64,000 nucleotides of DNA from Micromonospora sp. H61. GTDB lineage: Bacteria; Actinomycetota; Actinomycetes; Mycobacteriales; Micromonosporaceae. Of this stretch, positions 42,024 through 51,375 are shown one piece after another. Both the position numbers and the translations under genes were made by a program. A model generated the notes under the pieces. That model did no database searches and had not been told where the DNA came from. It saw nothing but the letters and a program-made list of their open reading frames with translations. The DNA lies in NCBI RefSeq assembly GCF_018070325.1, contig NZ_JAGPXY010000024.1, positions 1-64,000 on the forward strand, in the 5' to 3' direction. Positions within the stretch are counted from its first letter, which is position 1. Every line of letters starts with the position of its first letter.

Positions 42024-44060
42024 TCACCACTGCGCCGGAGGCGGGGGCGGCGACACGGGCGGCCGGTCGTCGCAGGTGATGGTGTTGGGCAGCAGCCACG
42101 GCGCGAGCCACCCGCCGTCGTTGCCGCCGAGGTCGGTCAGTGTGAACTCCGAACCGGCCGGGGTGAAGTGGAACGATCCGCAGTTGTTGACGCCGACCGC
42201 GCCAACGTTGCGGGCGTCCACGTTGGCGAACGAGGCGGAGCCGGCCGCGCGGGCGCTGACCACCGAGGTGCCGGTGCCGTCGACCCGGACGTCCCGGAAC
42301 CGCGCATCGGAGATCGAGTAGAGATCCTTCACCGGCCAGTCACTGACCAGCATGATCGCGTTGTACGTGTTGTCCAGGTACGCGTCGCCGGTCACCTCGA
42401 TGGGCGCCTCGATGCTGCGATCCAGGGCGAAGACCCAGATCGCGCCCAGCCCGATGTTCCAGTTCAGCTCGTACGTGCCGGCGCGGGCGGTGGTGTTGTT
42501 GGTGAACCGCAGGTACCCGGTGAACGGCTCCGCGCCGAAGCGGGCACCGGCGTGCAGGCCGCTGCCCTCGCGTACCGGGTCGGCGACCAGGTTGTGCGAG
42601 ACGGTGGTGTCGGTGCCGCCGTAGATGGCGATGCCGTTGGCCAGGGTCGGTGACTGCACTGTGTTGTGGTCGAACGTGTTCCGCGCGTTGGCGGTCTTCT
42701 CCGACCACATCGCCAGGCCGTCGTCGCCGGTGTTGCGGACGAAGTTGTGCGACACGAGGGAGTCGGTCACGCCGGTGTGGAAGTTGAGCGCGTCGGCGAT
42801 CTGGTCGACGATGACGTTGTTGGTGACCCGGACGTTGCGCATCGGGCCGTCGAACCACAAGCCGGCCTTGGTGTGGTGCAGGTAGAGCCCGTCGATGGTG
42901 GAGTCGCTCATCGCCCCACCGATCGCGTTGACCTGGTCGGTGTCGATGCGCTCCCGCACGTCGCCCTCGATGGCGAAGCCGGAGAGGTGCACGTTACGGC
43001 TGCCGCCGTCGGTGGCGTCCCGACCGTAGAACCCGACTCCGGTGTGCATCGAGCCGTCCGGTGCGGGGGTCGGCAGGGCGACCTCGCGGCCCTTGATGGT
43101 GGTGTACCAGTTGCCGGCGCCCTCGATGGTCACGTCGTCGACGATGATGTGCCGGTTGACCTGGTAGGTGCCCGGCGGGACGTACACCTTGAGGTGGGCG
43201 CGCCGAGCGAAGGCGATGGCCCGGTCCAGCGCGTCGGCGGAGTCCCGCCGGCCGGTGGGGTCGGCGCCGAAGGCGAGCACGTTCGCGGCGAGCAGCCGGA
43301 CGTGTGGCGGCGCGACCAACTCGGAGTCGAGCAGGTCGATGACGGTCCAGGCGGCGGCGCTACCGGGCGGCGCGGTGAGCCGGACCTTGTCGCCGGCCCG
43401 GTAGGTACGCCCGAGCAGCAGCCGCTGCTCGTCGTAGAAGTGGGTGGGCCGGAACGGCTTGTCGATGCTCGGGTACGGCGTGGTGGCCGACGGCACGCAC
43501 TGGCACTCGGTGATCCACCAGTCCGGGTGCAGCAGCCCGGCCTGTGGGTCGTTGGTGAACGGGTACTGGTTGTAGAGCCACGAGTACTGCGACGTGAGCG
43601 TCATGGTGCGCAGGTGCTTGCCGTTGACGGCGACCCGCAGCGGGGCGGTGATCCCACCGCCCTCTGGCGCGTCCGGGATGCTGTACCGCACGGTGACCCC
43701 GTTCGCCGCGCTGGGCAGGACGAACTCCACGTACTCCCCGGGGGTGAGCCGGACCGCCCGGCGGCCGGAAGCCTCCGAGGGCAGCGTGTAGGCGGTCCGG
43801 TCGGGCCCGATGATCTCGCCGTTGGTGCGGGCGTTCTCCGCTTCCTGCTCAAGGAAGTCGACGTCCGCGCCGCGTCCGGCGACCAGCGCCGGATCGAGTG
43901 CGGCCCGGGTGACCACCGGCTGCGCGCCGACGGGCGCGGGTGGACTGGCGGCGGCCGCGGTGGGCCCGGCGACCAGCACGGCGAGACCGGCCGCGAGCGC
44001 GACGGCGGTGCCGCTGGGCCGGCCGGGGCGTCCCCGCGCCGGCGTGAGGCTGCGAAACAT
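42024..44060 (-). CDS. Secreted beta-helix glycoside hydrolase, GH87-like
   Basis: 678 residues; ATG 44060 follows AGGAGG by eight bases. Signal peptide about 1-38. Residues about 60-270 form a beta-sandwich carbohydrate-binding-like region (RAVRLTPGEYVEFVLPSAANG); from about 275 a right-handed beta-helix begins with NVLAFGADPTGRRDSADALDRAI and continues with parallel coils (NNVIVDQIADALNFHTGVTDSLVSHNFVRNTGDDGLAMW). This matches GH87 alpha-1,3-glucanases/mycodextranases. The acidic residues in QIADALNF and NTGDDGLAMW fit its catalytic Asp cluster. Likely digests fungal alpha-glucan or mutan. A Pro-rich tail ends the protein. Confidence 0.78.
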   Translation of the reverse strand: MFRSLTPARGRPGRPSGTAVALAAGLAVLVAGPTAAAASPPAPVGAQPVVTRAALDPALVAGRGADVDFLEQEAENARTNGEIIGPDRTAYTLPSEASGRRAVRLTPGEYVEFVLPSAANGVTVRYSIPDAPEGGGITAPLRVAVNGKHLRTMTLTSQYSWLYNQYPFTNDPQAGLLHPDWWITECQCVPSATTPYPSIDKPFRPTHFYDEQRLLLGRTYRAGDKVRLTAPPGSAAAWTVIDLLDSELVAPPHVRLLAANVLAFGADPTGRRDSADALDRAIAFARRAHLKVYVPPGTYQVNRHIIVDDVTIEGAGNWYTTIKGREVALPTPAPDGSMHTGVGFYGRDATDGGSRNVHLSGFAIEGDVRERIDTDQVNAIGGAMSDSTIDGLYLHHTKAGLWFDGPMRNVRVTNNVIVDQIADALNFHTGVTDSLVSHNFVRNTGDDGLAMWSEKTANARNTFDHNTVQSPTLANGIAIYGGTDTTVSHNLVADPVREGSGLHAGARFGAEPFTGYLRFTNNTTARAGTYELNWNIGLGAIWVFALDRSIEAPIEVTGDAYLDNTYNAIMLVSDWPVKDLYSISDARFRDVRVDGTGTSVVSARAAGSASFANVDARNVGAVGVNNCGSFHFTPAGSEFTLTDLGGNDGGWLAPWLLPNTITCDDRPPVSPPPPPAQW

Positions 44061-44279
44061 CGGTGACCCTCCTGGGTGGGTGGTGGTGGAGGTCCGCCCG
44101 GCGTTCCCCCAACGCCCGACATTGATCGTCATGATGCAGCACCGGACAGGGCACTGCAAGACGTCTATCGAACAACGAAAATAAACGACTATGAGGCCGC
44201 AAGAAATGGACGGTCGTCGAGTTGAGGTGTCGCGCGTCGCCTACCCCGACCAGCTCATGCCCGGCGTAGGCTGATCCGC

Positions 44280-45374
44280 GTGGATCAAGAAGACCGGATT
44301 GCCCTCTTCCTCGATTACGAGAACCTCGCGTTGGGCGCGCGCGACCATCGCGGCGGCGCGGCCTTCGACTTCCGGCCCATCGCCGACGCGCTGGCCGAAC
44401 GAGGTCGGGTGGTGGTCCGCCGGGCGTACGCCGACTGGTCCTACTTCGACGAGGACCGCCGGATGCTCACCCGGTCCCACGTCGAGCTGATCGAGATCCC
44501 GCAGCGGATGGGCGCGTCCCGTAAGAACGCCGCGGACATCAAGATGGCCGTCGACGCGATCGAGTTGGCGTTCGAGCGCGACTACATCTCCACCTTCGTG
44601 ATCTGTAGTGGTGACAGCGACTTCACTCCGCTAGTGCACAAGCTGCGCGAGCTGAACAAGCGGGTCATCGGCGTCGGGGTCGAGGGGTCCACCTCGGGGC
44701 TGCTTCCCCCGGCGTGCGACGAGTTCCTGTACTACGACCGGCTGGAGGGCGTGGACATCCCGCCGGCCCGTGGTCGGCGCGCTCGTCCCGCCACCCGGCA
44801 GGCCGGCGCGGAGCAACGCCCACCCGAGCCGGAGCGGGAGCACGAGCCGGAGGTTGACCGCCGGCCGGCGGGGGAGGAGCCCGGCCGCGACGTGGACGCC
44901 CTCGCCGTGCTCGTCGCCCAGTCGGTCGCCGGGTTGCAGGGCAGCGCCAACGGTGAGGTCACCGCCTCCCGCCTCAAGCGCACCCTGCTGCGCAAGGACC
45001 CCACCTTCAGCGAGTCCGACTACGGCTTCCGTACCTTCGGCGAACTGCTGCGCCACCTCGCCGAGCGCAACGTGATCGAGCTGGCCGAAGGCCCGGCGAA
45101 GGGTGACCCCGAGGTCTCGCTGCCCGAGCACGGCGACCGCGAGGTGGCGTTCGGCCTACTCCGGGGCGTCGTGGCGGACCTGGGTAGCGGCGGCAACCCG
45201 GTGGCGTTGTCCGGGTTGAAGAACCAGGTACGCCGGGCCCGCCCCGACTTCAGCGAGAAGAAGCTCGGCTACCGCAGCTTCCTGCAGTTCTGCAAGGCCG
45301 CCGCCACCGCCGGCGTACTGGATCTGCGCTGGAGCCCCGAAGCCGACGACTACCTCCTGACAACCCAAACCTGA
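44280..45374 (+). CDS. NYN-domain protein with two OST-HTH/LOTUS domains
   Basis: 364 residues from GTG 44280. NYN (PIN-like) domain about 1-150 with conserved acidic residues in ALFLDYENLALG, NAADIKMAVDAI and ICSGDSDFTPLV, indicating a metal-dependent RNase. A Arg/Glu/Pro linker follows, then two OST-HTH domains about 205-280 and 285-364 (SRLKRTLLRKDPTFSESDYGFRTFGELLRHLAERNVI; LKNQVRRARPDFSEKKLGYRSFLQFCKAAATAGVLDL), which bind RNA. Likely an RNA-processing or decay factor. Confidence 0.9.
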   Translation: MDQEDRIALFLDYENLALGARDHRGGAAFDFRPIADALAERGRVVVRRAYADWSYFDEDRRMLTRSHVELIEIPQRMGASRKNAADIKMAVDAIELAFERDYISTFVICSGDSDFTPLVHKLRELNKRVIGVGVEGSTSGLLPPACDEFLYYDRLEGVDIPPARGRRARPATRQAGAEQRPPEPEREHEPEVDRRPAGEEPGRDVDALAVLVAQSVAGLQGSANGEVTASRLKRTLLRKDPTFSESDYGFRTFGELLRHLAERNVIELAEGPAKGDPEVSLPEHGDREVAFGLLRGVVADLGSGGNPVALSGLKNQVRRARPDFSEKKLGYRSFLQFCKAAATAGVLDLRWSPEADDYLLTTQT

Positions 45375-45414
45375 CCGCGCTGCCCCCTCTCGTGTCTCCC
45401 GCGTGTCTCCCGCG

Positions 45415-45476
45415 TGTTGATCAAGAGGTTCGCGTCACCGGGAACGGGATTCGTGACGCGAACCTCTTGATCAACA
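45415..45476. repeat. Perfect 23-bp intergenic palindrome with GATCAA
   Basis: Arms 45415-45437 (TGTTGATCAAGAGGTTCGCG and three more bases) and 45454-45476 are fully complementary, loop CCGGGAACGGGATTCG. It follows the NYN gene, where it may act as terminator. The TTGATCAA end is shared with the palindrome at 46264. Confidence 0.8.
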
Positions 45477-45675
45477 AGGGTTGGGGGTGGGAGTTGCGGG
45501 GAGGGTGCAGAGTGGGGCGGGGTTCCTGATTCGCAAGTCAGGAGCGGGAGAACCGCCCGTTATGGTTTCGAACCGTCAACGGTTGGGCTGAAATGCGCCT
45601 GGAATGTCGCTCTTGCCCCGGTCCGGGCATACCTGCGCCGTACCCTCGGCGCGGGAATTGCTATACGGTCGGCGA

Positions 45676-45897
45676 ATGAAGGTGGAGGAACACTGGTGGA
45701 ACGGAGACACGACCCCGCGCGGGCGCCGGGACGTGTACATCCGTACTGACGGGCAGGGTTGGGAGGTCCGCGCCCAGATCGGTGGGGCGTCGGGTCGTGA
45801 GCGGGTGCAGCAGTGCCCCAGCCGGGCCTCGGCGGCCATCCTCGCCGACGCCTGGCGCGGCACCCACCCATCCTGGCGCGAGCTGAAGCAGCGCTGA
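45676..45897 (+). CDS. Small conserved hypothetical protein
   Basis: 73 residues from ATG 45676. Trp- and Arg-rich: MKVEEHWWNGDTTPRGRRDV, a central GWEVRAQIGG and DAWRGTHPSWRELKQR. The beta-rich start with YIRTDGQGWEV suggests a small one-domain fold; no signal or TM. No recognised family. The gene stands alone between two palindromes. Confidence 0.6.
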   Translation: MKVEEHWWNGDTTPRGRRDVYIRTDGQGWEVRAQIGGASGRERVQQCPSRASAAILADAWRGTHPSWRELKQR

Positions 45898-46263
45898 TCC
45901 GGCACCGGGCCGGGTCGGCAACGCTCCCGGGCTCCAGCCCGGCGCGCCCGCCGACCGGCCCGGCGCTCGGTACGTTGGTCCGCCGAAACCGCTCAGCTCA
46001 CGCGTCACCGCTTCTGAAGCATGACGGAAGCAGCATCTGCCAGAAGCGCTAACGCCCAATCCAGTTGCGGGCAGATGTCGCGACCTTGGCACTCAAGGCA
46101 ACCGCCCGCTCGCCACGGCCTCTCCAGAGCCCGAGTCCAGTGCGTATCCAACACCCGTCAGTGTGATAACGGTTCAGCGGGCGATCATCGTCCTTCAGAC
46201 ACGCGGCTTGGTGGTGGGTCTTCAGGGCCGTGGCCTCTGGGTCGCGGAAGACGTGGGATCTCC
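45898..46263. other. Gene-free stretch
   Basis: About 370 bases with no credible gene. Composition is less GC-rich than neighbours after about 46020 and contains CGCTTCTG (about 46009) inverted with CAGAAGCG (about 46040), a weak hairpin. Nothing else was recognised. Confidence 0.5.
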
Positions 46264-46327
46264 TTGATCAAGTGATGAGAAGTAGGTCTCGAGGGGCAGA
46301 TACAGCTGTTTTTCATCACTTGATCAA
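46264..46327. repeat. Perfect 15-bp intergenic inverted repeat, TTGATCAA ends
   Basis: TTGATCAAGTGATGA (46264-46278) and TCATCACTTGATCAA (46313-46327) are exact reverse complements, loop of 34 bases, the same loop length as the repeat at 14997. It shares TTGATCAA with the palindrome at 45415. Confidence 0.75.
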
Positions 46328-46406
46328 AGGGCAGCGGCAGACATCCGTGTCTCCGCCCTTAGGTCGGGTACCCGGAGGTCTGCCGGTCGCGCCCGATGGA
46401 GGTCCC

Positions 46407-46583
46407 ATGTCGCAGGGTCCCGACGAGGAGAACCCCAGGCTCGACGAGGAGGTCCGGGAGGCCGAGCGGCGGCTCGCCGACCTGGCCACCTCGTCGGACG
46501 ACGGGCTGACCGACGATGACGCGCTGACCGACGACGACGCCCGGACGCCGGACGAAGCCCTCTCCGAGGAGAGCGCCGGCTAG
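46407..46583 (+). CDS. Small acidic protein
   Basis: 58 residues, ATG 46407 with GGAGG upstream. Extremely acidic; second half is a repeat of Leu-Thr-Asp-Asp-Asp-Ala (DDGLTDDDALTDDDARTPDEAL). Probably unstructured. The composition and the SD support a real gene, but no family is recognised. Confidence 0.6.
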   Translation: MSQGPDEENPRLDEEVREAERRLADLATSSDDGLTDDDALTDDDARTPDEALSEESAG

Positions 46584-46615
46584 GGGCCTGCCCGGCGTTC
46601 TGCCGGACAGGCCCC
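46583..46615. terminator. Hairpin between convergent genes
   Basis: GGGGCCTG (46583-46590) pairs with CAGGCCCC (46608-46615), with further CGGC/GCCG pairing inside. It begins at the stop of the small acidic gene and lies 11 bases before the DUF1062 stop on the other strand. Confidence 0.7.
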
Positions 46616-46625
46616 GAGGAGCGGG

Positions 46626-47174
46626 TCAGCGCTTCAGCGTGAAGGTGAAGTCGCCGGAGAGCTTGCCGCTCAACCGGAACGCCGAAACGACCTTCCCCTC
46701 CGCTATCAGTCGGTCGACCTCGCCCCGCGACAGACCGCAACCCTCAGCGATCAGTCGGGTCGGCCGGACCGGGATCCGTGCCGCGTTGCGGACCGCGACG
46801 TCGATCACGTCGAGGTCCAGGTGATCCGATCCGCCGGTGTCGAAACGCCAGGCGTTGTCCCAGTCCAGGACGAATCGGTTTCGGTGCTGGACGGTCGGAT
46901 CCCGGAGCAGTTCGGCGGTCAGGCCCGGGTCGTTGGCATGGAGCCGGTCCAGCAGTTCGGGTGGGATGGAGCGCACGGTCATCCGCTCCAGGACGGTGAG
47001 CTTCGCCGTCTCCCCGCACACGGTGCAGAGCGCGAGCAGCCAGACGTCGAGGATCTTGTGGTTGGCGTTGACACGGAACTTGCCGCTCGCCCGAAGGCGT
47101 TGGGACGCGCACGCGTGGCAACGGCGGCGAATGATCGGTAGGCAGGTGGGCACGACGGCCCAATTTATGAGCAC
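46626..47174 (-). CDS. DUF1062 family protein
   Basis: 182 residues from GTG 47174, the start that gives the family beginning INWAVVPTCLPIIRRRCHAC. Two CxxC pairs (RCHACAS; ALCTVCGETAKLTVLER) suggest a zinc site. SGKFRVNANHKILDVWLLA and WRFDTGGSDHLDLD are family hallmarks, and the end (GCGLSRGEVDRLIAEGKVVS) resembles an RNA-binding or S4-like helix pair. No clear SD. Function unknown, perhaps RNA-related. Confidence 0.82.
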   Translation of the reverse strand: MLINWAVVPTCLPIIRRRCHACASQRLRASGKFRVNANHKILDVWLLALCTVCGETAKLTVLERMTVRSIPPELLDRLHANDPGLTAELLRDPTVQHRNRFVLDWDNAWRFDTGGSDHLDLDVIDVAVRNAARIPVRPTRLIAEGCGLSRGEVDRLIAEGKVVSAFRLSGKLSGDFTFTLKR

Positions 47175-47413
47175 AGAAGTACACCGGTTTTCAGTGAGAA
47201 GTCCGCAGCAAAAAGGAGCGCGGCGCAACTGCGCGACGCGCGACAGATCAGCTCTCGGGAGGTCTCACAGGGTGTACAACGGCACGTCCTTGCCTAGACG
47301 ACCTGGTTGCGCAGCACGCTAACGGCGCACGGTGGCGCCGCTCCACTGGTTTTCGCGTACGCGTCAGGAGCCCGGGTGCCGGGAGGTACCGATCGCTCAG
47401 GTGTCCGCCCCGG

Positions 47414-48475
47414 TCAGGCGGTCGGGACCGGCAGCACCACGCCCTCGGCCGCCGACCGGTGGGCCAGCTCGATCAACTCGACAGTGTGGACGGAGTCCCG
47501 TGGGTCCACCGGCATCGGCGCACCGTCGCGCAGCGCAGCCGCCACCTGGGCGTAGAAGCTCTGGTACGCGCCGGGTTCGGTCGGCACCGGCCGCAGGTCA
47601 CCGTCGACGCCGAGCAGGCCGTAGCGGTCCGACGGGACCTCGCCCCAGCCCGGCTGGTCCGGTCGGCCACCGTCGTGCAGCGCCGCCTCCTGCACGTCCA
47701 GCCCGTAGCTGGTGTAGCCGGCCCGGTCGCCCAGCACCCGGAGGCGCGGCCCGAGCTGCGCGGTCACCGCGCCCATCCACAGGTGCGAGTGGACCCCGTT
47801 GGCGTGGGTCAACGCCACGAAGGCGTCGTCGTCGACGGCCGCGCCCGCACGGCGACGGTCCACCTCCGCGTAGACCCGGTCGACACTGCCGAACAACTGC
47901 ACCGCCTGGTCGACGAGGTGGGCGCCGAGGTCGAAGAGGGCACCGCCGGCCTCTTCCGGACCGGCGAGCTCCCGCCAGCCCGGCTTGATCGTCGGACGGA
48001 ACCGCTCGAACCGGGACTCGAAGCGCAGCACCTGCCCCAACTCGCCCTGCTCGACCAGGCGGCGGACGGTCAGGAAGTCGCCGTCCCAGCGCCGGTTCTG
48101 AAAGACCGTCAGCGGCACCCCTCGCTCGGTAGCCTCGTCGATCAGCACGCGGCCCTCAGCGGCGGTAGGGGAGAGCGGCTTGTCGACGACGACCGGCAGG
48201 CCGGCGGCGAGCGCCGCGCGTGCCATCGGCACGTGCTGCCGGTTCGGCGTCGCCACCACGACCAGGTCCAGGGCGTCGGGGGTACGCCACAGCTCGTCGG
48301 CGTCGTCGACCAGGCGGGCGTCCGGGAAGTGCTGTCGCGCCTGCTCGCGTCGCTGCGGATCGCGGGTCACGATGGCGTCGAGTCGCAGCCCGGGAGTCGC
48401 GGCGATCAGCGGCGCGTGGAACACCCGTCCCGCCAGCCCGTACCCCAGCAGACCAACCCGCAGCGCCTTCGTCAT
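47414..48475 (-). CDS. Gfo/Idh/MocA-family oxidoreductase
   Basis: 353 residues, ATG 48475. NAD-binding GLLGYGLAGRVFHAPLI at the N-terminus and VVDKPLS (the conserved Lys-Pro) about residue 100; C-terminal half carries GGALFDLGAHLVDQAVQLFG with the His used in sugar oxidoreduction. Likely a sugar or inositol dehydrogenase. It stands apart from the two-component genes upstream (48572). The 240 bases between it and DUF1062 contain no recognised feature. Confidence 0.88.
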   Translation of the reverse strand: MTKALRVGLLGYGLAGRVFHAPLIAATPGLRLDAIVTRDPQRREQARQHFPDARLVDDADELWRTPDALDLVVVATPNRQHVPMARAALAAGLPVVVDKPLSPTAAEGRVLIDEATERGVPLTVFQNRRWDGDFLTVRRLVEQGELGQVLRFESRFERFRPTIKPGWRELAGPEEAGGALFDLGAHLVDQAVQLFGSVDRVYAEVDRRRAGAAVDDDAFVALTHANGVHSHLWMGAVTAQLGPRLRVLGDRAGYTSYGLDVQEAALHDGGRPDQPGWGEVPSDRYGLLGVDGDLRPVPTEPGAYQSFYAQVAAALRDGAPMPVDPRDSVHTVELIELAHRSAAEGVVLPVPTA

Positions 48476-48571
48476 GCCGTTCCCCCGTCTCCCTGGTCGG
48501 CGCCCTGACCTGGGCGCCGGTACCGCTGAGAAGAATCTACGCCGGGGGCGGTCGGGCCCGATCTCGGCCCG

Positions 48572-49237
48572 TCAGCTCACCGGGTCGGCGCGCAGGTAGG
48601 TGAGGACCGCGAGCACCCGACGGTTGGTGTCGTCGCTGGGGGGCAGGTCGAGCTTCAGCAGGATGTTGCCGACGTGCTTGCCGACCGCTGCCTCGCTGAC
48701 GTGCAGCCGCCCGGCGATCGACGCGTTGGACCGTCCCTCGGCGAGCAGCGCCAACACCTCGCGTTCCCGGGCGGACAGTGCGGCGAGCGGGTCGCGGGGG
48801 CGGTGCAGCAGTTGCCGGACCACGTCCGGGTCGATGGCGGTGCCGCCGCCGGCGACCCGGCGCAGCGTGTCGACGAACTCGGTGACCTCGGCGACCCGGT
48901 CCTTGAGCAGGTAGCCGACGCGTTGGCCGTCGCCGCTGTCCAGCAGCGCCGCCGCGTACCCGGTCTGCACGTACTGGCTGAGCACCACGACCGGGAGGTC
49001 AGGTCGCTCGGCGCGCAGCGCGACGGCCGCGCGCAGCCCGTCGTCGCGGCGGCCCGGCGGCATCCGGATGTCGGTCAGCACCAGGTCCGGTTGGTGGTCG
49101 CGGGCCGCCGCCAGCAGGTCCGGTGCGGAGCCGACGGCCGCGCACACAGTGAAGTCGAAGCGGGTCAGCAGCGCGACCAGACCCTCCCGCAGCAGCACCT
49201 CGTCCTCGGCGAGCACCACCCGGGTCACCGACGACAT
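48572..49237 (-). CDS. LuxR-type response regulator
   Basis: 221 residues. Receiver domain about 1-120 with phospho-acceptor Asp in DLVLTDIRMPPG and switch residues in VVLSQYV and YLLKD; LuxR/NarL HTH about 150-210 (LSAREREVLALLAEGRSNASIAGRLHVSEAAVGKHVGNILLKL). Overlaps the kinase gene by 13 bases, so they form one two-component system. Target unknown. Confidence 0.93.
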   Translation of the reverse strand: MSSVTRVVLAEDEVLLREGLVALLTRFDFTVCAAVGSAPDLLAAARDHQPDLVLTDIRMPPGRRDDGLRAAVALRAERPDLPVVVLSQYVQTGYAAALLDSGDGQRVGYLLKDRVAEVTEFVDTLRRVAGGGTAIDPDVVRQLLHRPRDPLAALSAREREVLALLAEGRSNASIAGRLHVSEAAVGKHVGNILLKLDLPPSDDTNRRVLAVLTYLRADPVS

Positions 49238-50517
49238 GGCAGCTCCACCCGCACCACCGTAGGCCCGCCGGGCGGGCTGGACAGCAGCAGCCGGCCGTCC
49301 ACGGCGGCGATCCGGTCGGCGAGCCCGGTCAGGCCGGTGCCCCGGGCCGGGTCGGCGCCGCCGTGACCGTCGTCGGTCACCTCGACGACGAGGTCACCGC
49401 CGGCCCGGGTGACGCGTACGTCGGCGTGGGTCGCCCGGGCGTGCCGGGCCACGTTGCCCAGCGCCTCGGAGACCACGAAGTAGGCGGTGGTCTCCACGAT
49501 CTCCGGCAGCTCGTCGTACAGGTCGGCGTGCACAGCGACGGGGATGGTGGCGGCGTCGGCCAGCTCGCGTACGGCGCCGGCCAGGCCGAGGTCGGTGAGG
49601 CTCTGCGGGCGGATGCCGTGCACCAACTGCCGCAGCATCACCATCAGTCCCCGGGCCTGGTCGTGCGCCACGGCGAGTGGTCGGGAGGCGGGGGAGTCCT
49701 CGGGCACGTCCAGCCGGGCCAGCCCCAGCTGGAGGGTGAGGCTGGTGAGCCGGGGCTGTGCGCCGTCGTGCAGGTCGCGCTCGATGCGGCGGCGTTCGGC
49801 CTCGTACGCGCCGACCAGTCGGGTGCGGGAGCGGGTGACCTCGCGCAGCGCCGCCGCGTCCACCGGGTGGGCCAGCAACCACCGGGCCACGGCTGCCTGG
49901 ACGGCGGCGAGCAGACCGACGGCGTACCAGAGAACCGGGATCAGCAGCACCCCCACGATCGCGTACGGAATGGCTTCGCCGGTGCTGTCGATCGGCTGCC
50001 AGATCACCACCGGCTGGTCGGCGTCGCCGGCCAGCCAGGGGCTGGAGATCATTCCGAGGTCGAGCAGCACCAGCACCAGGAACACCCAGTAGGCGACCGG
50101 AGTGAACCCGCCCAGCCAGAACAGGTACGCCACCTCCCGCCAGGTCGCGGCGCTGCGGTAGCGGGCGACCAGGCCCGGCCACGGCGACGAGGCCAGCGGA
50201 CGACCGTCGACGAGCCCGACGCGCCACCGCTCGACGACGGCCACCGGGAAGCTCACCAGCGGGGCCAACGCCAACAGGATGAGGCTGCCGGTCGCCAGGA
50301 ACAGCATCAGGGCGATGCTCGGCGGTCGGCCGTGCTGGCGGAGCCCGTTGGCGGCGGCCAGCAGGGGCGCGCCGATGACGAGCAGCCCGACACCGAGGAC
50401 GCCGGCGATCGGCACTGTGGTCACCAGGTAGGCCAGCGCGCGCCAGGGCCACCCGGAGATCAGCCAGCGGCGGCGGCGTAGCGCCTCGGCCAGGTGCGAA
50501 GGGGGTTGCGTGGTCAT
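49225..50517 (-). CDS. Sensor histidine kinase, NarL-family partner
   Basis: 430 residues from ATG 50517. Six or so hydrophobic segments in the first 215 residues form a membrane sensor without a periplasmic domain. HisKA_3 dimerisation box with the phospho-His in RRRIERDLHDGAQPRL; ATPase lobe with SEALGNVARHA, VTDDGHGG and GLTGLADRI. It is probably a cell-envelope or membrane-state sensor. Coupled to the LuxR regulator. Confidence 0.92.
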   Translation of the reverse strand: MTTQPPSHLAEALRRRRWLISGWPWRALAYLVTTVPIAGVLGVGLLVIGAPLLAAANGLRQHGRPPSIALMLFLATGSLILLALAPLVSFPVAVVERWRVGLVDGRPLASSPWPGLVARYRSAATWREVAYLFWLGGFTPVAYWVFLVLVLLDLGMISSPWLAGDADQPVVIWQPIDSTGEAIPYAIVGVLLIPVLWYAVGLLAAVQAAVARWLLAHPVDAAALREVTRSRTRLVGAYEAERRRIERDLHDGAQPRLTSLTLQLGLARLDVPEDSPASRPLAVAHDQARGLMVMLRQLVHGIRPQSLTDLGLAGAVRELADAATIPVAVHADLYDELPEIVETTAYFVVSEALGNVARHARATHADVRVTRAGGDLVVEVTDDGHGGADPARGTGLTGLADRIAAVDGRLLLSSPPGGPTVVRVELPCRR

Positions 50518-50679
50518 GCAGCAGACGCTAATCGGGAGCGACCGGGTGCCCCAGCCGTCCAGATCCACTCTTCGGGGTATGCCCAGCACTACCGGGGAAC
50601 GGGTGTGCGGGGTCCGGAAACGGGAAGAACGCGCCGTCACGCGGCCCGCGTGACCTGTGCTGGCGGCGGCTGGAGAGAC

Positions 50680-51375
50680 ATGGGTGCCAGAACCTTCGTG
50701 GTGGTCGGCGGGACCAGCGGCCTCGGCCTCGCGGTGGCCCGACTGCTCGTCGACGAGCATCAGGTAGTGGTGTTCGGCGACGTGCCGGCCGAGGTCGCCG
50801 CCGCGACCGACGAGCTGGGTTGCGACGGCGCCGTCTGCGACATCTCCTCCTACGAGCAGGTCCGCGACGGGTTCGCCGAGGTGGTCGAGCGCTACGGCAC
50901 TATCGACGGGGTGGCGGCCTGCGCCTCCATGTGGGCGGGCGGCGACCTGGGGGACCTGTCGGTGGAACACATCCGCCGGGCCGTGGAGATCAACGTTCTG
51001 GGCATCACCTACCTGCTGCGGGAGGCGGTGCGGCACCTGCACCGACAGGGCCACGGCAACGTCGTCTACATCGGCGCGCTGGCGCTGGCGGCCCCCCGGC
51101 CCGGCATCCCCGTCTACCGGGCCACCAAGAGCTACGGCAACAGCCTCGTCGACTCGCTGGCCGAGGCCCAGCACAGCAACCGGGTCAAGGTGATGCAGCT
51201 GCATCCCGGGCCGATGCCGACGCGGCTACAGGAACGGGTGGGCGCCGAGTTCCTGGACGAGGTGTACGCCATGCCCGAACAGGTCGCCACCGAGGTCGTC
51301 CGGTTGCTGCTGCTCGAACCCGACGACCTCTACGTCTCAGGTGAGCGCGTGCTGCGCGCGGACGGGCGGTGGTGA
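50680..51375 (+). CDS. Short-chain dehydrogenase family protein
   Basis: 231 residues from ATG 50680; GGAGAG upstream. Rossmann motif VVGGTSGLGLAVARLL and active YRATK (YxxxK). The segment where the catalytic Ser is expected reads VYIGALALAAPRP, so the Ser appears to be Ala; position is approximate. GTGA overlap couples it to the next MFS gene. Possibly supplies or modifies that exporter's substrate. Confidence 0.85.
   Translation: MGARTFVVVGGTSGLGLAVARLLVDEHQVVVFGDVPAEVAAATDELGCDGAVCDISSYEQVRDGFAEVVERYGTIDGVAACASMWAGGDLGDLSVEHIRRAVEINVLGITYLLREAVRHLHRQGHGNVVYIGALALAAPRPGIPVYRATKSYGNSLVDSLAEAQHSNRVKVMQLHPGPMPTRLQERVGAEFLDEVYAMPEQVATEVVRLLLLEPDDLYVSGERVLRADGRW

Noticed and set aside
45661..46092. 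Minus-strand frame as a gene
   Set aside because: Pro/Arg/Ala-rich with no SD and opposite the small gene at 45676, whose start and codon use are better.
45898..46263. Possible tRNA or small RNA
   Set aside because: Short inverted repeats only; no cloverleaf arms or CCA end could be traced.
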